Numbered from the stretch's first letter, positions 1 through 6,677 are shown. The stretch is DNA of 11,648 bases from Candidatus Methanophagales archaeon (GCA_021161765.1 JAGGZZ010000092.1:1-11648), one strand, 5' to 3'. Numbers and translations are program-made. The notes: generated by a model not told the origin, from the letters alone.

Positions 1-125
1 ACAATAAAGGACCAAGATTCATTCACGTAATAGTAAAGCCAGGTAATGTCCCATCCGTTGCGAACATAAAGTTGCCTGGGAATGGCATTAAAAACGAAAA
101 GAGAAACGGTTGTTCTCGACGGTGA
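1..125 (+). CDS. comE: Sulfopyruvate decarboxylase beta subunit, C-terminal end (partial, altered 3' end)
   Basis: The frame starting at base 3 is open from the window edge to a TGA at 123-125. It begins with the ComE C-terminal motif NKGPRFIHVIVKPGNVPSV, the same as residues 92 onward of the next gene. After the shared NIKL the reading leaves the family sequence: the natural tail is replaced by 16 unrelated residues, because the DNA from base 75 on is an internal piece of a second comE copy read in another frame. ComE with ComD decarboxylates sulfopyruvate to sulfoacetaldehyde in coenzyme M synthesis (family knowledge). Only the last 41 codons are visible, so whether the upstream part is complete is unknown. 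The new tail is about as long as the lost one, so the protein might still fold, but it could also be a damaged copy or one side of an assembly junction. Confidence 0.55.
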   Translation, partial: NKGPRFIHVIVKPGNVPSVANIKLPGNGIKNEKRNGCSRR

Positions 126-480
126 TGGAAGTTTGTTAGCAAACAGTGTATTGCCTACAATAGCAGCGGAAAGCCCAAAAAATCTATCCGTTTTTTGTCT
201 GGATAATGGCACATTGGGAAGCACAGGGGACCAGTTGACGAATGCTTATTCTGGTGTGGATATGGAATTAATGGCGATAAGTGCAGGAATAAAGGAAACA
301 AAAAAAGTACACACCGAGAAGGAGTTAAAGTCAACTATCGCGGGTTTGTATGACAATAAAGGTCCGAGATTCATTCACGTAATAGTGAAACCAGGCAATG
401 TCCCCTCCGTTACGAACATAAAATTGACACCAGAGCAAATAAAGAGAAGATTTATGAAGGCTATGAGTGGGAAATCCTAA
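82..480 (+). pseudogene. comE: 5'-truncated second copy of sulfopyruvate decarboxylase beta subunit
   Basis: The 132 codons match the C-terminal, thiamine-diphosphate-binding part of ComE-type decarboxylase subunits. The ThDP signature starts with GDGS at residues 14-17 and ends with DNG at 41-43, followed by GSTG (46-49) and the C-terminal FIHVIVKPGN. The family is usually about 180-190 residues, so roughly the first 50-60 are missing. ATG 82 corresponds to an internal methionine of the normal protein (family context ...LGMALKTK). The frame is closed by TAA at 67-69, only four codons upstream, and there is no Shine-Dalgarno site before ATG 82. The cofactor pocket of these enzymes needs both subunits, and this piece lacks the N-terminal half of its domain. 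I call it a probable pseudogene, though it could be expressed by coupling to the upstream frame. Its stop codon (478-480) lies inside a repeat element. Confidence 0.6.
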
Positions 481-600
481 ATCCTAAGCACCAAATCCTA
501 AACAATTCCCAAATCCAAAATCCCCAAAAAAGGTCTGTTTTGAATTTTGAGTTTAGATATTGGAGTTTGATTAGGATTTAGAGTTTAGTGCTTAGAATTT
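472..600. repeat. Imperfect fold-back repeat 1 (AAATCCTAA family)
   Basis: The left arm 479-502 and the reverse complement of 577-600 agree at 20 of 24 positions. The left side carries repeated AAATCC units at 472, 479, 493 and 511; the right side carries GAGTTT units at 549, 563 and 581. The element starts inside the last codons of the comE fragment and supplies its final codons and stop. Most of the 307-nt gap before 788 is this element plus the promoter region; no gene was seen there. Confidence 0.7.
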
Positions 601-708
601 ATACCACAAGATATTGAGCAATTACGACTATAGTATATAATTATCTCTTATTCACATTTTGCGGCTTTGTTATACAATAAGACAATTTAATAGACAAAAA
701 TAGAAACA

Positions 709-716
709 TTTAAATA
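709..716 (+). promoter_or_regulatory. TATA box for the SsuABC-type operon
   Basis: TTTAAATA lies 72-79 nt before the start codon at 788, giving a predicted transcript start near 738. A second AT-rich candidate, GTATAAAAAA at 741-750, would start transcription near 771, just before the ribosome binding site. Which one is used cannot be decided from sequence. Confidence 0.45.
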
Positions 717-740
717 CGGGCAAGAAGAAAAAACATTTGT

Positions 741-770
741 GTATAAAAAAATGCTGTGCAGTATAAAAAA
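741..770 (+). repeat. Direct decamer repeat GTATAAAAAA x2 in promoter region
   Basis: Identical decamers GTATAAAAAA occur at 741-750 and 761-770. They are 20 bp apart start to start (about two helical turns) and separated by ATGCTGTGCA. They sit between the TATA box at 709-716 and the ribosome binding site, so they could be an operator or alternative TATA elements. Confidence 0.5.
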
Positions 771-773
771 TTT

Positions 774-783
774 AGGAGGTGAT
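774..783 (+). promoter_or_regulatory. Ribosome binding site deciding the ATG 788 start
   Basis: AGGAGGTGAT is a near-perfect Shine-Dalgarno sequence. From GGAGGT (775-780) to ATG 788 the spacing is 7 nt, which favours ATG 788 over the in-frame GTG at 779 that lies inside the site itself. Confidence 0.8.
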
Positions 784-787
784 TAAT

Positions 788-1819
788 ATGGAAAAGAGAA
801 CCGCAATTATAGGGGGAATAATGGCTGTAGGAATAATTGCAGTAGTGGTTTTTGGAATTGGGTGCATAGAAGAAAAAGCTCCAGCAGAGATGACTACACT
901 CAACATTGGCTATCAACCAAGCACACATCAAATTGCAGCGATGCTAGCATCCGAAAAGGGATGGTGGGGGGAGGATCTGGCGCAATTTGGTATAGAAAAG
1001 GTTACAATGAAGGAATTCCCTTCAGGACCTCCAGAGATGCATGCAATGCTTGCCGGAGACCTTGACGTAGCGTATGTCGGAGTTGCACCGCCTATTGCGG
1101 CGATGTACGAAGGTTTAGATGCGAAGATAGTTGCTGGCGTCCAGACTCAAGGGTCCGCGATAGTTATCCGCCCTGAACTTGCCGATGAATACGAGGGACC
1201 TCTTTCTTTAAAAGGCAAGTCGATCGCCACCTTTCCACCAGGGTCGATTCAGCATACAATCCTTTCGAAATGGCTTTTAGATAACGGAGTAGACCCAAAG
1301 AAGGATGTAGATATAAAAGCAATGGGACCAAGCGATGCTGCTACTGCTATCGGAGCTAAAACCGTAGATGCTGTCTTCCTCCCCAGTCCAACACCCACGA
1401 TAATCGTAGAGGAAGGCAATGGCGTAATCGTTGAATGGTCGGGTTCGATGTGGCCAGACCACGCGTGCTGCTGCTTAGCTGCGAGTGGGAAAATGATTAG
1501 GGAACACCCGGAGATGCTTAAGCAGATAATAAAAACGCATATCCGTGCCACGGACTACGAAATCGCACATCCCGAAGAAGCGGCAGGGATTTATGCAAAA
1601 TGGGAAAACGCAAATGTACCAACGATAAAGCACTCGATAGAGGCAACAGATATGCACTGGATTCACGACCCACAACTTGAGGTGGAATCAGGGATTGAAT
1701 ACGCGAAAGTGATCTACGAACTGAATAGAGAGAGATATGAGGGAAAGGGTATTGAAATGCTTGAAGAAAAAGACATGTTTGATACCAGCTTCTATGACGT
1801 GGTAACGAGGGAAAGATGA
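788..1819 (+). CDS. ABC transporter substrate-binding lipoprotein, SsuA/TauA (NMT1-like) family
   Basis: A 343-residue extracytoplasmic binding protein, the usual length for the SsuA/TauA/NrtA group that captures sulfonates, taurine, nitrate or thiamine precursors. Residues 1-25 form a KR-containing signal segment with a hydrophobic stretch, ending at a lipobox-like FGIGC with Cys26 as the likely lipid anchor. The mature part begins with TLNIGYQPSTHQIAAMLA. It shows the family block EFPSGPPEMHAMLAGDLDVA (76-95) followed by GVAPPI, and a second-lobe GKSIATFPPGS (143-153), all typical of SsuA-like proteins. A run of three cysteines at 227-229 follows W222-P-D-H. ATG 788 is chosen for its strong ribosome binding site. 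The stop overlaps the permease start (ATGA, 1816-1819), so translation is probably coupled. The substrate cannot be read from sequence; neighbouring comE and TauE/SafE genes make a sulfonate plausible, which is inference. Confidence 0.85.
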   Translation: MEKRTAIIGGIMAVGIIAVVVFGIGCIEEKAPAEMTTLNIGYQPSTHQIAAMLASEKGWWGEDLAQFGIEKVTMKEFPSGPPEMHAMLAGDLDVAYVGVAPPIAAMYEGLDAKIVAGVQTQGSAIVIRPELADEYEGPLSLKGKSIATFPPGSIQHTILSKWLLDNGVDPKKDVDIKAMGPSDAATAIGAKTVDAVFLPSPTPTIIVEEGNGVIVEWSGSMWPDHACCCLAASGKMIREHPEMLKQIIKTHIRATDYEIAHPEEAAGIYAKWENANVPTIKHSIEATDMHWIHDPQLEVESGIEYAKVIYELNRERYEGKGIEMLEEKDMFDTSFYDVVTRER

Positions 1820-2589
1820 AGTTGCCGACAAAAGAAAAATGGCTGTGGTTAGTTCCTCTAATCGCAGTCCTCCTCCTCTGGGAGTTTACGGCGGGATACG
1901 TGATAAAAAATCCGTTAATGTTGCCACGCTTCTCCGCCGTTATTTTTTCCATTTATGCGCTTAGGAATGTTTTAATTGCTGATACGCTCATCAGCCTCCT
2001 TCACTTTGGCATAGGGCTGGCATTGGCATTTGCCGCAGCAATTCCTCTGGCAATTGGTATGGGGTGGTCCAGGAACATATTCAAAGCTATTGACCCAATC
2101 ATTGAAATTCTGAGACCAATACCACCTCTCGCTTGGATACCCATTGCAATGATCTGGTTCCATCTGACGCACTACGCCGCGGGATTTATCATATTCATCG
2201 GTGCATTTTTCCCTATCTTAATTGACAGCTATACCGGATTTCGCGATGTGCCAAAGGTGTTGGTGGAGACGGGAAAAGTGTTAGGATGCATAAGTGATAA
2301 AAAGCAGATAAAATATATTGCCTTTCCCTATGCGCTTCCTTCTATTGCTACCGGCACTCGAGTTGGAATGGGGGTGGGATGGATGTGTGTAGTAGCAGCG
2401 GAAATGTTCGGAGTTAGCGATAGCGGACTTGGTTATCGTCTTTTCCAGAAATTTTACTTCCTGCATCAGATGGACTACGTGGTGGCGTACATGCTTGTTT
2501 TAGGGCTGGTAGCGCTATGCTTAGACCGCTTATTCAGGCATTTTGTAGAGGATAAATTATTTAAATGGAAGAAGGGGATCGTGAAATGA
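1816..2589 (+). CDS. ABC transporter permease, SsuC/TauC family
   Basis: This 257-residue integral membrane subunit has the length and layout of SsuC/TauC permeases. About six hydrophobic segments are visible: near 9-29, 55-83, 104-118, 121-138, in the region just after the coupling loop, and a last one starting at DYVVAYMLVL. The conserved cytoplasmic coupling (EAA) loop starts at E151 with ETGKVLG (151-157) and continues to FPYALPSIATG; it docks on the ATPase. The motif LRPIPPLAWIPIAMIWF (99-115) is typical of the family. The start overlaps the binding-protein stop by 4 nt, and only one base separates its stop from the ATPase start, so the three genes form a tight operon. The family assignment is firm; the transported compound is not determined. 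Confidence 0.88.
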   Translation: MKLPTKEKWLWLVPLIAVLLLWEFTAGYVIKNPLMLPRFSAVIFSIYALRNVLIADTLISLLHFGIGLALAFAAAIPLAIGMGWSRNIFKAIDPIIEILRPIPPLAWIPIAMIWFHLTHYAAGFIIFIGAFFPILIDSYTGFRDVPKVLVETGKVLGCISDKKQIKYIAFPYALPSIATGTRVGMGVGWMCVVAAEMFGVSDSGLGYRLFQKFYFLHQMDYVVAYMLVLGLVALCLDRLFRHFVEDKLFKWKKGIVK

Positions 2590-2590
2590 A

Positions 2591-3364
2591 ATGAACCACA
2601 AACTTGAGATTCGGAATCTAACGAAGATGTTTAGCACAGAAGAAGGCGAAATGGCGGCATTGGAAGATATTAGTATAGAAGTCACGCCAGCGGAATTTCT
2701 GTGTATTATTGGTCCTTCGGGATGCGGGAAAACAACGCTGCTGAGAATGGTAGCGGGTTTAGACCACCCGAGCAGTGGGAAGATTATTTTAGATGGAAAA
2801 GAGGTGAAAAGACCTTCTCCTGATAGAGGAATGGTATTCCAGGAATTTTCGTTATTCCCGTGGCGAACGGTTTTGAAGAACGTGGAATTTGGACTGGAAA
2901 TCAAAGGAGTGGGGGATAAAGCGCGCAGAGAGATTGCAGAGAAATACATAGAGCTTGTAGGACTACAAGGTTTTGAAAACCATTACCCATACGAACTTTC
3001 AGGGGGCATGAAGCAGAGGGTAGCGATTGCAAGAGCTCTCGCAACCGAACCCGCAATTTTATTAATGGATGAGCCTTTTGGCTCGGTGGATGCGCAGACG
3101 AGAAATATACTCCAGGAAGAGCTGCTGAGGATTTGGAAAAGGACAGAGAAAACAATCCTGTTCGTGACCCACAGCGTTGACGAAGCAGTGTACCTCGCAG
3201 ATAGAGTGGCAGTGATGTCCTCGAGACCGGGCTGCCTTGTTAAGTGCCTCGATATTGATATACCAAGACCAAGGAAGCGAACGAGTGTAGAAGTGAATGA
3301 GTTCAGGGAGAAGTTGCTCATGCTGCTCAGCTTAGAACGCTCAAAGGCGTGCATTTCGGTTTAA
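2591..3364 (+). CDS. ABC transporter ATP-binding protein, SsuB/TauB family
   Basis: A 257-residue ATPase that powers the importer encoded by the two preceding genes. All nucleotide-binding motifs are present in order: Walker A GPSGCGKTT (41-49), Q-loop Gln84 in MVFQEFSLFPW, signature LSGGMKQR (136-143), Walker B ILLMDEP (156-162) with catalytic Glu161, D-loop SVDAQT, and switch His194 in FVTHS. The FQEFSLFPWRTVLKNV context and the S-x-R-P-G stretch near the C-terminus are characteristic of the nitrate/sulfonate/taurine (SsuB/TauB/NrtD) group. It starts one base after the permease stop, with a purine-rich GGGGAT about 10 nt upstream. It is complete and shows no unusual substitutions in the motifs. 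Confidence 0.9.
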   Translation: MNHKLEIRNLTKMFSTEEGEMAALEDISIEVTPAEFLCIIGPSGCGKTTLLRMVAGLDHPSSGKIILDGKEVKRPSPDRGMVFQEFSLFPWRTVLKNVEFGLEIKGVGDKARREIAEKYIELVGLQGFENHYPYELSGGMKQRVAIARALATEPAILLMDEPFGSVDAQTRNILQEELLRIWKRTEKTILFVTHSVDEAVYLADRVAVMSSRPGCLVKCLDIDIPRPRKRTSVEVNEFREKLLMLLSLERSKACISV

Positions 3365-3373
3365 TGAAGTCAC

Positions 3374-4117
3374 ATGCCTCAAATTACATTAATTATCATT
3401 TACGTTTGTATCGGTCTTTTCGCGGGTTTTATGAGCGGTATGTTTGGAATCGGCGGCGGTGCCGTCAGGATACCGTTGCTAAATCTCGCAGGTTTGCCTT
3501 TACTCAGTGCTTTTGGAATAAATTTATTTATTGTGCCTTTTTCATCATTAGTAGGCGCAGTGAGTCAAAGGGAAAATATAGAAAAAGAAATCACGATTTA
3601 TTTAGGGGGTGGCGGTGTTTTTGGAGCGATAATAGGCGCATTTCTCGCAGGTTTAATCCCAACTTTGGTTTTAGCAGTCATTTTCGTTGCCCTTTCTCTT
3701 GTAATAGTATTAGGGCTATTTTTAGACCGGATTGCACCAGCACTTGCTCATAAATTCAATCTTACTCATAAGAGTGCTTTCGCATCTTCTTTTTTTCTCA
3801 GCTTAATGGCAGCGATTCGAGGCGGAAGTGCGGGTTCTCTCTTCCCCGCGTTTTTAAAAGCCACGGGGTGCGATATTCATAGAGCAATTGCAACCTCCTT
3901 ATGTGTAACGATTTTCACATGTATTGGCGCTGCAGCAATATTCTGGTCCCGTGGTGACATAAAATGGTTGCCGGCAATTTTTGCGCTCGCGGGTTCAATG
4001 GTAGGAGCAAGGCTTGGAAGTGCTGTCTCATTAAAAACCAAATCGGTCTGGCTGGAAATTGGTCTTGGGATATTGGTTGTGGCTCTTGCTCTTATTACCG
4101 TGTATAAAGCATTATAA
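3374..4117 (+). CDS. TauE/SafE-family membrane permease (putative sulfite/sulfonate-related exporter)
   Basis: A 247-residue very hydrophobic protein with the two-repeat architecture of the TauE/SafE (DUF81) family. The first repeat carries GMFGIGGGAVRIPLL near residues 22-36; the second carries a weaker GGSAGSLFPAF version followed by HRAIATSL. About seven to eight membrane spans are visible. Family members export sulfite, sulfoacetate or related anions, but many have no tested substrate. It begins 9 nt after the ATPase stop with no clear Shine-Dalgarno site, so it probably relies on readthrough or coupling from the importer operon. Placing a TauE/SafE protein directly after a TauABC/SsuABC-type importer suggests the system takes in a sulfonate and expels the sulfur product; this is inference. 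Confidence 0.82.
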   Translation: MPQITLIIIYVCIGLFAGFMSGMFGIGGGAVRIPLLNLAGLPLLSAFGINLFIVPFSSLVGAVSQRENIEKEITIYLGGGGVFGAIIGAFLAGLIPTLVLAVIFVALSLVIVLGLFLDRIAPALAHKFNLTHKSAFASSFFLSLMAAIRGGSAGSLFPAFLKATGCDIHRAIATSLCVTIFTCIGAAAIFWSRGDIKWLPAIFALAGSMVGARLGSAVSLKTKSVWLEIGLGILVVALALITVYKAL

Positions 4118-4119
4118 AA
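4112..4119 (+). promoter_or_regulatory. Possible internal TATA box for the MFS gene
   Basis: TTATAAAA overlaps the end of the TauE/SafE gene. A transcript start 26 nt from its centre would fall near 4142, only about 6 nt before ATG 4148. The MFS gene has no Shine-Dalgarno site at a useful distance (GGAAGAAAG ends about 20 nt upstream), which fits a nearly leaderless message. Confidence 0.35.
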
Positions 4120-4147
4120 AGGAAGAAAGTAGTTTCGTATAGTATCT

Positions 4148-5377
4148 ATGAACAGGAACAGGTATCTGAAAGGAATCAGCACAAATATACTTTTATTGGG
4201 CGTTGTTAGTTTCATGAACGATTTGAGTAGTGAAATGATAATGCCCATTTTGCCCATGTTCATCACGGTGTTAGGCGGTGCGGGTTTGATTTTGGGGCTA
4301 ATCGGGGGATTACAAGACAGCATATCGAGCATATTAAAGGTTCTTTCTGGACACTGGTCTGACAGAATAGGAAAAAGGAAGATATTTGTATCTTCTGGCT
4401 ATCTGACTTCCGCAAGCTTCAAGTTGCTCCTGTCCCTTTCCATGATATGGCAGCACATATTAGTCTTCAGCAGTTTTGAACGCGTGGGGAAGGGATTGAG
4501 AACAGCACCAAGAGATGCAATTATCGCGGATTCCATGCCTGAAGCGAGAGGAAAGGGATTTGGGATACATCGAGCACTTGATACTTCTGGTGCAATTGCC
4601 GGGTCGGTAATTGTTTTGCTTTTACTTTTGTTTCTCTGTTTCGACTTCGAACAAATTGCAGATCAAATTGCTTTTTATAAGTCAATCATATTTATAGCGG
4701 CGATAGTCGCTTTTTTCTCCTTAGTGCCACTTTATTTTGTAAAAGAAGGTAAGAGAGAGCCGCAGGAGATGAAATTGCAGATAAGCCTGAAAAAACTGCC
4801 TGAACATCTTAAGTTGTTCATTGCCGTGGCTACGCTGTTTGCATTAGCCAATTTCACCTACATGTTCTTTATATGGAAGGCGAAGGATGCTTTCATGCCA
4901 CTAATGCCCGTGAAGGAGGCAATCGCCCTTGCCATACTTTTATATGTCCTCTTTAATGTCTTCTACGCCATGTTAGCTATTCCTTTTGGCACGCTGTCGG
5001 ACAGGATAGGAAGGAGGAAAGTGCTTATTTTTGGCTACTTCCTGTTTTCTGTGACCTGTCTCGGATTTGCTTTTTTCGATTCTCTCGCCGCTTTTTTAGT
5101 TTTGTTCTCTCTTTACGGAGTGGTGTATGCGATGGTAGACGGAAACCAAAGGGCTTTTGTATCCGACTTATCCACAGAAGAACTAAGGGCAACCGCTTTA
5201 GGTACTTTTCATACGATGATAGGCCTGGTAGCGTTACCCGCAAGTGTAATCGCCGGGCTCTTATGGCAAGTGATCAGCCCAAATGCAACCTTTATTTATG
5301 GCAGTGTAGTCAGTCTCATCGCTGTTATTTTGTTCCTCATTTTCAGCGATTATTTTAAGGATCAGGTTATGGGTTGA
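4148..5377 (+). CDS. Major facilitator superfamily transporter
   Basis: A 409-residue protein with about twelve hydrophobic segments, normal for a single MFS unit. Motif A occurs in both halves: GHWSDRIGKRK at 68-78, and GTLSDRIGRRK after the central loop. The N-terminal stretch VSFMNDLSSEMIMPILPMF (20-38) is typical of a bacterial and archaeal MFS subgroup with unassigned substrates, and GKGLRTAPRDAII is a conserved cytoplasmic loop. A charged segment with EGKREPQEMK separates the two six-helix bundles. The gene follows the TauE/SafE permease by 30 nt on the same strand, so it may share the transcript or use the internal TATA-like site. Substrate and direction cannot be predicted; position alone suggests a link to the sulfur-compound transport genes upstream. 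Confidence 0.85.
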   Translation: MNRNRYLKGISTNILLLGVVSFMNDLSSEMIMPILPMFITVLGGAGLILGLIGGLQDSISSILKVLSGHWSDRIGKRKIFVSSGYLTSASFKLLLSLSMIWQHILVFSSFERVGKGLRTAPRDAIIADSMPEARGKGFGIHRALDTSGAIAGSVIVLLLLLFLCFDFEQIADQIAFYKSIIFIAAIVAFFSLVPLYFVKEGKREPQEMKLQISLKKLPEHLKLFIAVATLFALANFTYMFFIWKAKDAFMPLMPVKEAIALAILLYVLFNVFYAMLAIPFGTLSDRIGRRKVLIFGYFLFSVTCLGFAFFDSLAAFLVLFSLYGVVYAMVDGNQRAFVSDLSTEELRATALGTFHTMIGLVALPASVIAGLLWQVISPNATFIYGSVVSLIAVILFLIFSDYFKDQVMG

Positions 5378-5394
5378 GCCGCGGTGAGGGAAAA

Positions 5395-5402
5395 TTATTT
5401 AT
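5395..5402 (+). promoter_or_regulatory. TATA box for the DsrE-family gene
   Basis: TTATTTAT is preceded by GGGAAAA. It predicts a transcript start near 5425, just before the ribosome binding site GGAGGTGA at 5430-5437, so the leader would be about 24 nt. Confidence 0.5.
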
Positions 5403-5448
5403 GTACCCTTTAGTATAGATGTAAATATAGGAGGTGAAAAAAGAAAAA

Positions 5449-5901
5449 ATGAAAATAAAAAAGATAGAGAAACTGCTTGTAATCGTGAATTCCGGCATGG
5501 ACAGGCCTTTTAGCCAGTATGCAAGCTACGCAATTGCTTTTACGGCGAAGAAAATTCATAACATCCCGGATGTTATGATATTCTACGGACCACAAGGTGC
5601 GGAGATGGCGCAGAAGGGGAATCTGGCGAAATTAGCGTTCTCGGAAGACGTGAAGAAACTAATTGCGGGACAGTTCGAGGGTTTAAATCCTGAAGACCTA
5701 CCGGACAACCTGGAACTACTGGCAAGGCATTTGAATGAAGCTATGGGCGTGAACATCGGGTCGTGTGCGACATTCCACGTTGTTGGTGGATTTGCTACCT
5801 CGGTAGAAGACACGACAAATATCGAAGATTTCATAATGCCCGTGAAAATCCCGGATGCGGTGGAAGCAGCACTTAGTGCAGACAAAATCCTGTATTTATA
5901 A
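5449..5901 (+). CDS. DsrE/DsrF-like sulfur-carrier family protein
   Basis: A 150-residue soluble alpha/beta protein. The opening KLLVIVNSGMDRPFSQYASY (8-27), then VMIFYGPQGAEMAQKG (42-57) and the final PDAVEAALSADKILYL follow the DsrE-family pattern. A single cysteine, Cys106 in GVNIGSC (100-106), sits at the position where DsrE-family sulfurtransferases carry the persulfide cysteine. Such proteins relay sulfane sulfur or serve as partners in sulfur metabolism (family knowledge); no enzymatic role can be assigned here. GGAGGTGA at 5430-5437 serves either ATG 5449 (long spacing) or, less likely, GTG 5434, which lies inside the site and would add five residues. The gene has its own TATA box and a T-rich terminator, so it appears monocistronic. 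The DsrE fold assignment is likely, the function open. Confidence 0.72.
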   Translation: MKIKKIEKLLVIVNSGMDRPFSQYASYAIAFTAKKIHNIPDVMIFYGPQGAEMAQKGNLAKLAFSEDVKKLIAGQFEGLNPEDLPDNLELLARHLNEAMGVNIGSCATFHVVGGFATSVEDTTNIEDFIMPVKIPDAVEAALSADKILYL

Positions 5902-5916
5902 AACCCCAAAAATCCC

Positions 5917-5939
5917 TTTTTTTCTTTTTTTTCTCTTTT
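5917..5939 (+). terminator. T-rich archaeal terminator after the DsrE-family gene
   Basis: A run of T interrupted by single C residues (5917-5939) begins 16 nt after the stop codon. Archaeal RNA polymerases terminate at such oligo-T tracts without a required hairpin. Confidence 0.6.
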
Positions 5940-5995
5940 GCAAGCCTCTTCGCTTCAAACAAGAAAGAATAATTTTTGGTCATTGGACGTTATAC

Positions 5996-6003
5996 TTTAT
6001 ATA
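5996..6003 (+). promoter_or_regulatory. TATA box for the chelatase gene
   Basis: TTTATATA lies about 112-119 nt before ATG 6115. The predicted transcript start is near 6026, which leaves a leader of about 90 nt with no recognisable riboswitch. The ribosome binding site GAGGGAG is at 6100-6106. Confidence 0.5.
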
Positions 6004-6114
6004 CAATCAAAAATGTTACTCGGAAAAAAACCGTAAATTACTTTAAGCCGAATTGACTTGAGTAGTTGATGATAGAAGCGTTAAATAAACAAACCAAAAG
6101 AGGGAGCGTAAAAA

Positions 6115-6543
6115 ATGGTAAAAGAGGAAAATGAAACCGTAAGTGAAGGAGAAGAGGACGTTGCCGTCGTCTTGATAGGACACGGAAGCAAACTACCGTA
6201 TGGGAAAGAGGTAATGGAAGAGTTTGGAAAGCGAGTGGAAATGCGAGGGATATTCAAGGCTGTTCGGGTTGCGTTCATGCAATTGAACTCGCCAAGCATT
6301 GAGGAGGTGTTGAGAGAACTTGCCAAAGCAGGAATGACGAATATCGTGGCACAACCCGTTTTTTTAGCAGACGGAGCACATACAACAGAGGACATCCCGG
6401 CGAAGCTAAAAGAATCTTTCGAAGGTGCATGGGCGGAGCTGGGGAAGGGCGTAAAGCTGACTTATGCAAAGCCAATTGGCGTGGATGAGCGAATCGTGGA
6501 TATACTACTGGACCGCATAAAAGAAGCGACGGAGAACGAATGA
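6115..6543 (+). CDS. cfbA: Short-form sirohydrochlorin chelatase (CfbA/CbiX-S)
   Basis: A 142-residue small chelatase that inserts Ni (F430 pathway, CfbA) or Co (cobamide pathway, CbiX-S) into sirohydrochlorin. The family fingerprint is clear: VVLIGHGSKLPYGKEV with His23, QPVFLADGAHTTEDIP (80-95) with His89, and the C-terminal KPIGVDERIVDILLDRI, all close to the Methanocaldococcus protein as I recall it. His23 and His89 are the two expected metal-site histidines. The histidine-rich loop found in some archaeal homologues is absent; a short EGAWAELGKG linker stands in its place. The first 14 residues are an acidic extension. A second histidine common in AHG is Asp86 here, a position that also varies in other archaeal members. 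The gene has its own promoter and is followed by a convergent tRNA gene. Ni versus Co specificity cannot be decided from sequence. Confidence 0.87.
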   Translation: MVKEENETVSEGEEDVAVVLIGHGSKLPYGKEVMEEFGKRVEMRGIFKAVRVAFMQLNSPSIEEVLRELAKAGMTNIVAQPVFLADGAHTTEDIPAKLKESFEGAWAELGKGVKLTYAKPIGVDERIVDILLDRIKEATENE

Positions 6544-6569
6544 ATTAGAATTGAGTTTCACGAAGAGGA

Positions 6570-6654
6570 TGCGGGGGGAGGGATTCGAACCCTCGTATCC
6601 CTGCGGAACAGGATCTTAAGTCCTGCGCCTTTGTCCATGCTCGGCTACCCCCGC
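6570..6654 (-). tRNA. tRNA-Leu (anticodon UAA)
   Basis: The reverse complement folds as a complete class II tRNA of 85 nt. The acceptor stem GCGGGGG pairs with CCCCCGC and is followed by discriminator A. The anticodon stem CAGGA/TCCTG encloses loop CTTAAGA, with anticodon TAA at 6616-6618. A long variable arm follows, and the T-arm is GAGGG/CCCTC around TTCGAAT. CCA is not encoded and no intron is present. UAA plus the long variable arm gives leucine (UUA codons). It converges with the chelatase gene, whose stop is 26 nt away. Confidence 0.96.
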
Positions 6655-6669
6655 TTACTTTATCACCTA

Positions 6670-6677
6670 TATTTAAA
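6670..6677 (-). promoter_or_regulatory. TATA-like element upstream of tRNA-Leu
   Basis: On the minus strand this reads TTTAAATA. Its centre is only about 20 nt from the mature tRNA 5' end, a little closer than the usual 26 nt to the transcript start, so it may not be the active box. Confidence 0.35.

Noticed and set aside
1518..1952. 144-codon minus-strand open frame
   Set aside because: It lies antisense across the binding-protein and permease junction, both of which are well supported; no recognisable protein features.
3349..3753. 134-codon plus-strand open frame overlapping the TauE/SafE gene
   Set aside because: Its product is rich in Arg, Phe, Cys and Ser without family features, and it is a frame-shifted shadow of the well-supported membrane protein gene.
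5855..6046. 63-codon plus-strand open frame after the DsrE-family gene
   Set aside because: It runs through the T-rich terminator and promoter region, is Phe/Lys-rich and has no ribosome site.
6026..6114. Cobalamin or other riboswitch in the long leader of the chelatase gene
   Set aside because: No conserved riboswitch boxes or stable stems were seen in this AT-rich leader.
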